Of a stretch of 64,000 nt of DNA, positions 60,299 to 64,000 are shown in pieces (within the stretch, counting starts at the first letter, position 1; each line of letters starts with the position of its first letter). The DNA is taken from positions 37,868,732 to 37,932,731 of the forward strand of contig NC_026657.2 of NCBI RefSeq assembly GCF_000004075.3, written 5' to 3'. The DNA is from Cucumis sativus. Taxonomy: Eukaryota > Streptophyta > Magnoliopsida > Cucurbitales > Cucurbitaceae. The notes under the pieces are model-generated. The model was not told where the DNA came from. It did no database searches and worked only from the letters and a program-made list of their open reading frames with translations. Made by a program: the position numbers and the translations under genes.

Positions 60299-63105
60299 AT
60301 GTTGCTGGCTGTGCTGATCGCCAACTCCGTCGGCAACATTCTCGTTGAACGGTACTTTTTTCTTTTCCCTTACGCCGTTTGGCTCTATCGGTGATTTGCA
60401 TCTTTCTGATCTGTGTTAGCGATAGAATGTGAATTAAATGGTTTTTTTGTTTGTTATTGATCGCTTTGTTGTAGTTTTATGTGGTAATTGCTTTGAATGA
60501 TTTTGTGAAATGTGTGATTGGTTTCAGATGTACTCTGATTAGAATTTAAATTAGATTGAGAAGAGGTGTTTAGGAGTGAAATAATGATGGATAAGGAGGA
60601 TAAGAGCTATTTATTAGGTTTTTGCAATTGAACGGTTGATCGTGATTTTTGTTTATTTATTAGGTTTCATGGAGTTCCGGCAGAGGAGCGATTGCATTGG
60701 CGATCATTTTTAGTGAAGCTGGGAGCTGATAATCTCAAAGGTGCGAAAAATGAAGAGCTATTTGTTGCTTCACACAAGTGAGTGAAATCTTCTAATTAGT
60801 TCTTTTGAAGCAATTGTAAGTAATTTGCAGTGATGCATTATACTTGAAAACTAAATTTTGCTACCCTTATGAAGAGTTTTAAACACTCAGGAAATCAATC
60901 CAAACACACTCTTAATCTTCTTTAACCTTAGTGTGAAAAGAGAGCCAAAATGTAATCAGGTTGGAAATCAAAGGAGTGTTGAAAAACATGAGTAATTGAA
61001 AACGGAACGTAAAAAAGATCACAAAGTATGAAAACAATGAAAAAGTGGGTTAGATTGAAATTGTCAAATTGGAATAAGTTTTAGATTACAAATCGAGCGT
61101 AGAATGCACAACTGAAACATGAGTCTGTTATTACATTACAATACAACTACATCCCATTACGATGTACCAAATACTACTACCAAACACTCCCTTAGTGTTT
61201 TAATTCCATCTAAAATATAAGGACTTGGCTATTAACATTTTCATATGCTCTAGGGAAATAGATGAGGTTTTATTTGTGTGATTATTGTCATCGTGAGTTA
61301 CTGCGGTGCTTCTTGTGAAGTTCATTGTATGCAATTATATATAAAATTTAATGTTTCGAAGAAACCAACCAAAAATCACGTTGAGAAACTGTTTCCCAGA
61401 ACCAAAATTTCCTTATATTTTAAACAGTTGAGAGACTGCAAGAAACTGCAAGGGAGTACAAGCTGATATGAACGTCTAAGTCTTTGGTATTCGAGTGGCA
61501 ATACTTATATAAATTAAATGTACTGAGGATTTGGCCATTCTTTGAAGAACACATTGAAAATAACTTGGTGCCCTTGATCGTGCATGATATGATCAATTAG
61601 GACAATCAACATGGGGTGACCTATTGGTAAATAAAAGGTTTGGGTTTGATAAAGGACTAAGAGAGAATGAGTTTAATCTACGATGACCATCTACTTAGAA
61701 TTTAATATTCCGCGAGTTTCCTTAACATCTAAATGTTTTAGGGTCAAGCAGATTATCTCGTGAGATCAATTGAAGTGTGTGTAAGCTGAGGGTCACTCAC
61801 AAACATAAAACATCAATCAATTGGGACATGCGCCAACTTCCTTGCTCTAATGTATACCATCAATGGTATCAACCATTGGTGGACTTTTCATTTCATTTGT
61901 CAATCTATCTAAGAAAAAGGTGTATCCTCCCTGCCAACCAATGGCTTCTCAAATAACTGACTGTTTGCGGCATGTTTTATTTCCAAAGGCTCTTGGTTTA
62001 CCCAGGAATTGCCTCCACTCCAACCTACAAAGTGAGGTCTTGAAAATAAACTAAAACCTTTGCAAATGGATCGGAAAAATCTTAATAATCAACCCCCCCC
62101 CCCCCCCCCCCCACCCACCACCACCACCCAGGCCTGTAGGGGCTTCTTGAACTACCATTAGAATGCTTGGAATGAAATTATGCCACAATGAATTTTTAAA
62201 TAATAACAACAATTATAGTATTTTCTGTATATATTTGATAACCCAAGTTTTCATTGTGAAGAATGAATTAGCTTCTTCTGCAATGACTAGTACAAAAGTA
62301 ACGAGGGTTGTGTTCTTAGCTCGAACCCTGCAATGTTCTGAAATAAACTGTTGTCCTGCTAAATGAAATACTTCCCCATCCAAGTATGGACATTCACTTC
62401 GATAACTCCTTTCTATTCTGTAGCACTACTTGTGTGTGCTTGTTCTTGTTTTTTGTTTTAACTTTTTTTAAACTGTAGCTGGTTTTACCTGTCCAATCTA
62501 TCTAAGCTAACTTTGTGTAACAGGTCTGTATATATTGTTTACACTGCTCTTGGCGATGTTGCAGTTTATGTTGTTGGGAAGGACGAATATGATGAATTGG
62601 CTTGTAAGTAAATACCAGTTCTTCCATTTTCTTTGGTTATTATTATTTGTTTGTTTGTTTGTTTTTGCTATGTATCCTCTGCATTAATTTCATTTTCACT
62701 TCTTCAAGTGGCAGAAGTGATCTTTGTAATAACATCAGCGATAAAGGATGCCTGTGGGAAAGCTCCAACTGAGCGCTTGTTTCTCGACAAATATGGAAAG
62801 ATTTGTTTGTGTCTTGATGAAATTGTCTGGACGGTATGCCCTTCTTTTCTCCCTCACTCAAAATCTTTCTTCTAGGTCTTAATCCAACCAGATATAGTGA
62901 TAGACATACTAAAAACATAGAAAGATCTGCAATTCAAGAAATTTCTTCTGTCACAATTCGATCCTTGGATTTCAATCTAAGATTATTTTGACTGTACTAG
63001 TGCTCTTACTGATCTGATACGATGTTTGTGAAGGGCATCTTGGAAAACACGGAGAAAGACAGGATCAAGAGGCTGATAAGGTTAAAACCTCCCAATGAGT
63101 TTTGA
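60299..63105 (+). CDS. LOLITA: Longin-like small adaptor, TPLATE-complex subunit LOLITA-like
   Basis: Five exons: 60299-60351, 60664-60777, 62524-62603, 62709-62833 and 63034-63105. They total 444 nt, 147 residues, with GT..AG introns and exact phase closure. The protein starts MLLAVLIANSVGNILVERFH and continues HWRSFLVKLGADNL. It then has KSVYIVYTALGDVAVYVVGK, EVIFVITSAIKDACGK, RLFLDKYGKICLCLDEIVW and a short basic helix ENTEKDRIKRLIRLKPP. This is the longin (sigma/zeta-adaptin small chain) fold in full length. The sequence and size match Arabidopsis LOLITA, the small subunit of the TPLATE complex, which initiates clathrin-mediated endocytosis at the plant plasma membrane. The second intron is large (1.75 kb) and holds a C20 tract. 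No partner gene is adjacent, but the ECA4-like gene at the other end of the window is in the same pathway. Confidence 0.9.
62093..62130. repeat. C20 homopolymer followed by CACC repeats
   Basis: Twenty C residues followed by CCACC/ACC units inside the second intron of the longin-like gene. It matches the C17 tract near 8.8 kb in being rare for this AT-rich sequence. Confidence 0.85.
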
Positions 63106-64000
63106 TCAATGAAACGGATGCACACTATCTTGTTGGTTGCTGCTTTCAACTATTTTACTCAACTTATGCCAAAGAATTGTTTCAAGCACTGTGGAATTTC
63201 CATCGTGATCGATAAGTTTACTTTACTTACCTATTCTATTTGGCTCTCATACCTGAACTTTATCGGACCCATTCAGTTTGTAAGTTAGAACTTGAAGATG
63301 TGTAAAGAATTGAAGATTTGATCAAGATTTTGATACTGGGAACAAACTAGTTTATTGAGTGATTTTGAAATAGTTAAAATCACTTTTGTTATATTTAAAT
63401 ATACGTTTTTAATCCCTCAAAATTAGTTTAGGGTTTGATTAGCCACACATGCCCTACATTCGTATATTGCAGTGGAATCGTGGAGTAAATTTGTAGTATT
63501 CTATCAATTTGCTTCACAACTAACTGTGGTTGGATAAGATGGTTGATGCGTATGAGCTCATCCGTCCTAGTGGCCCTTTGAACATTAGTAATACGACTTT
63601 GAAGGAGATGAGTTCTAATTACAGCGATCTTTCTGTTTAGTAGTTAATGTTTAATCAAATTTTAGTAGGTTTAGACCGTTATCTCGATGCAGATACGTTT
63701 ACGTTTACTTCTCACACACGGGAGAAATCTTTTTTAGTGCTAATATAAATTGTTTGTTTGAACCAAATTTCATTTTATCGTAATACTAAAATATTTCTAT
63801 GTTATTGTTGGTAATAAAAAAATACGAATTGAATCGATCAAGTTTAGTTGATATACTTGGTGGAAGAAAACACTCCTTTTTCTTTTTCCCGACTTGAACG
63901 TCTAATTATCATTTCCACTTTTGTAATGTTAAAAGAAATAGATCACGCCAATCATCGTTAAGTAGCTATGTTCATGTTGTCCATAATTAATATTTTGAAG
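63106..64000. other. 3'UTR of the longin-like gene and downstream intergenic DNA
   Basis: About 200 bases of probable 3'UTR, then AT-rich sequence. No further gene start is visible before the window ends. Confidence 0.5.

Overview
This is a 64 kb stretch of nuclear genome from a dicot plant, most likely a cucurbit (Cucumis-type). The evidence is strongly AT-rich intergenic DNA with long (AT)n tracts, GT..AG introns, long UTRs, and seven genes whose products are all plant-specific families. The species call is an inference from overall look and gene order; no marker in the window proves it.

Layout. A clathrin-assembly ANTH protein (ECA4/CAP1-like, +, 3253-5214) is followed by a four-exon KIX-domain-like protein (+, 8924-11492), an intronless G-type lectin receptor kinase (SD2-5-like, +, 14533-17001), a ten-kb gene-free gap, and a TPX2/WAVE-DAMPENED2-like microtubule protein (WDL5-like, +, CDS 29106-31999, with a 5'UTR exon near 27.85-28.02 kb). 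An EIN3-binding F-box gene follows (EBF, -, 36316-38799). After a second gene-poor block of about 14 kb comes a SHINE-clade AP2/ERF factor (+, 53487-54570). The last gene is a longin-like small adaptor protein matching the TPLATE-complex subunit LOLITA (+, 60299-63105). I rebuilt intron-exon structures by hand. Frames close exactly in every gene, but one donor site in the WDL5-like gene is uncertain.

The gene order recalls duplicated Arabidopsis segments: ANTH, KIX, SD2-5, TPX2 as on chromosome 4; ANTH, TPX2, EBF1 as on chromosome 2; EBF2 and SHN3 as on chromosome 5. This comes from memory of gene positions. Functionally, two products (ECA4-like and LOLITA-like) act in plant clathrin-mediated endocytosis, and two (EBF and WDL5-like) are linked to ethylene responses. 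Nothing suggests co-transcription; each is an independent plant gene.

The intergenic DNA holds a four-copy, about 280 bp MITE-like repeat family carrying TCTATC..GATAGA palindromes, and several decayed tRNA-derived SINE-like sequences. There are also LTR-like remnants, a coiled-coil pseudogene fragment, short tandem duplications, orphan TGGGCC clusters, and a GGGAT quadruplex motif next to a cluster of ACGTG elements with no recognisable gene. I found no wholly new multi-gene system. The most interesting leads are regulatory: an overlapping upstream frame and poly-U runs in the EBF gene, and the orphan regulatory islands.
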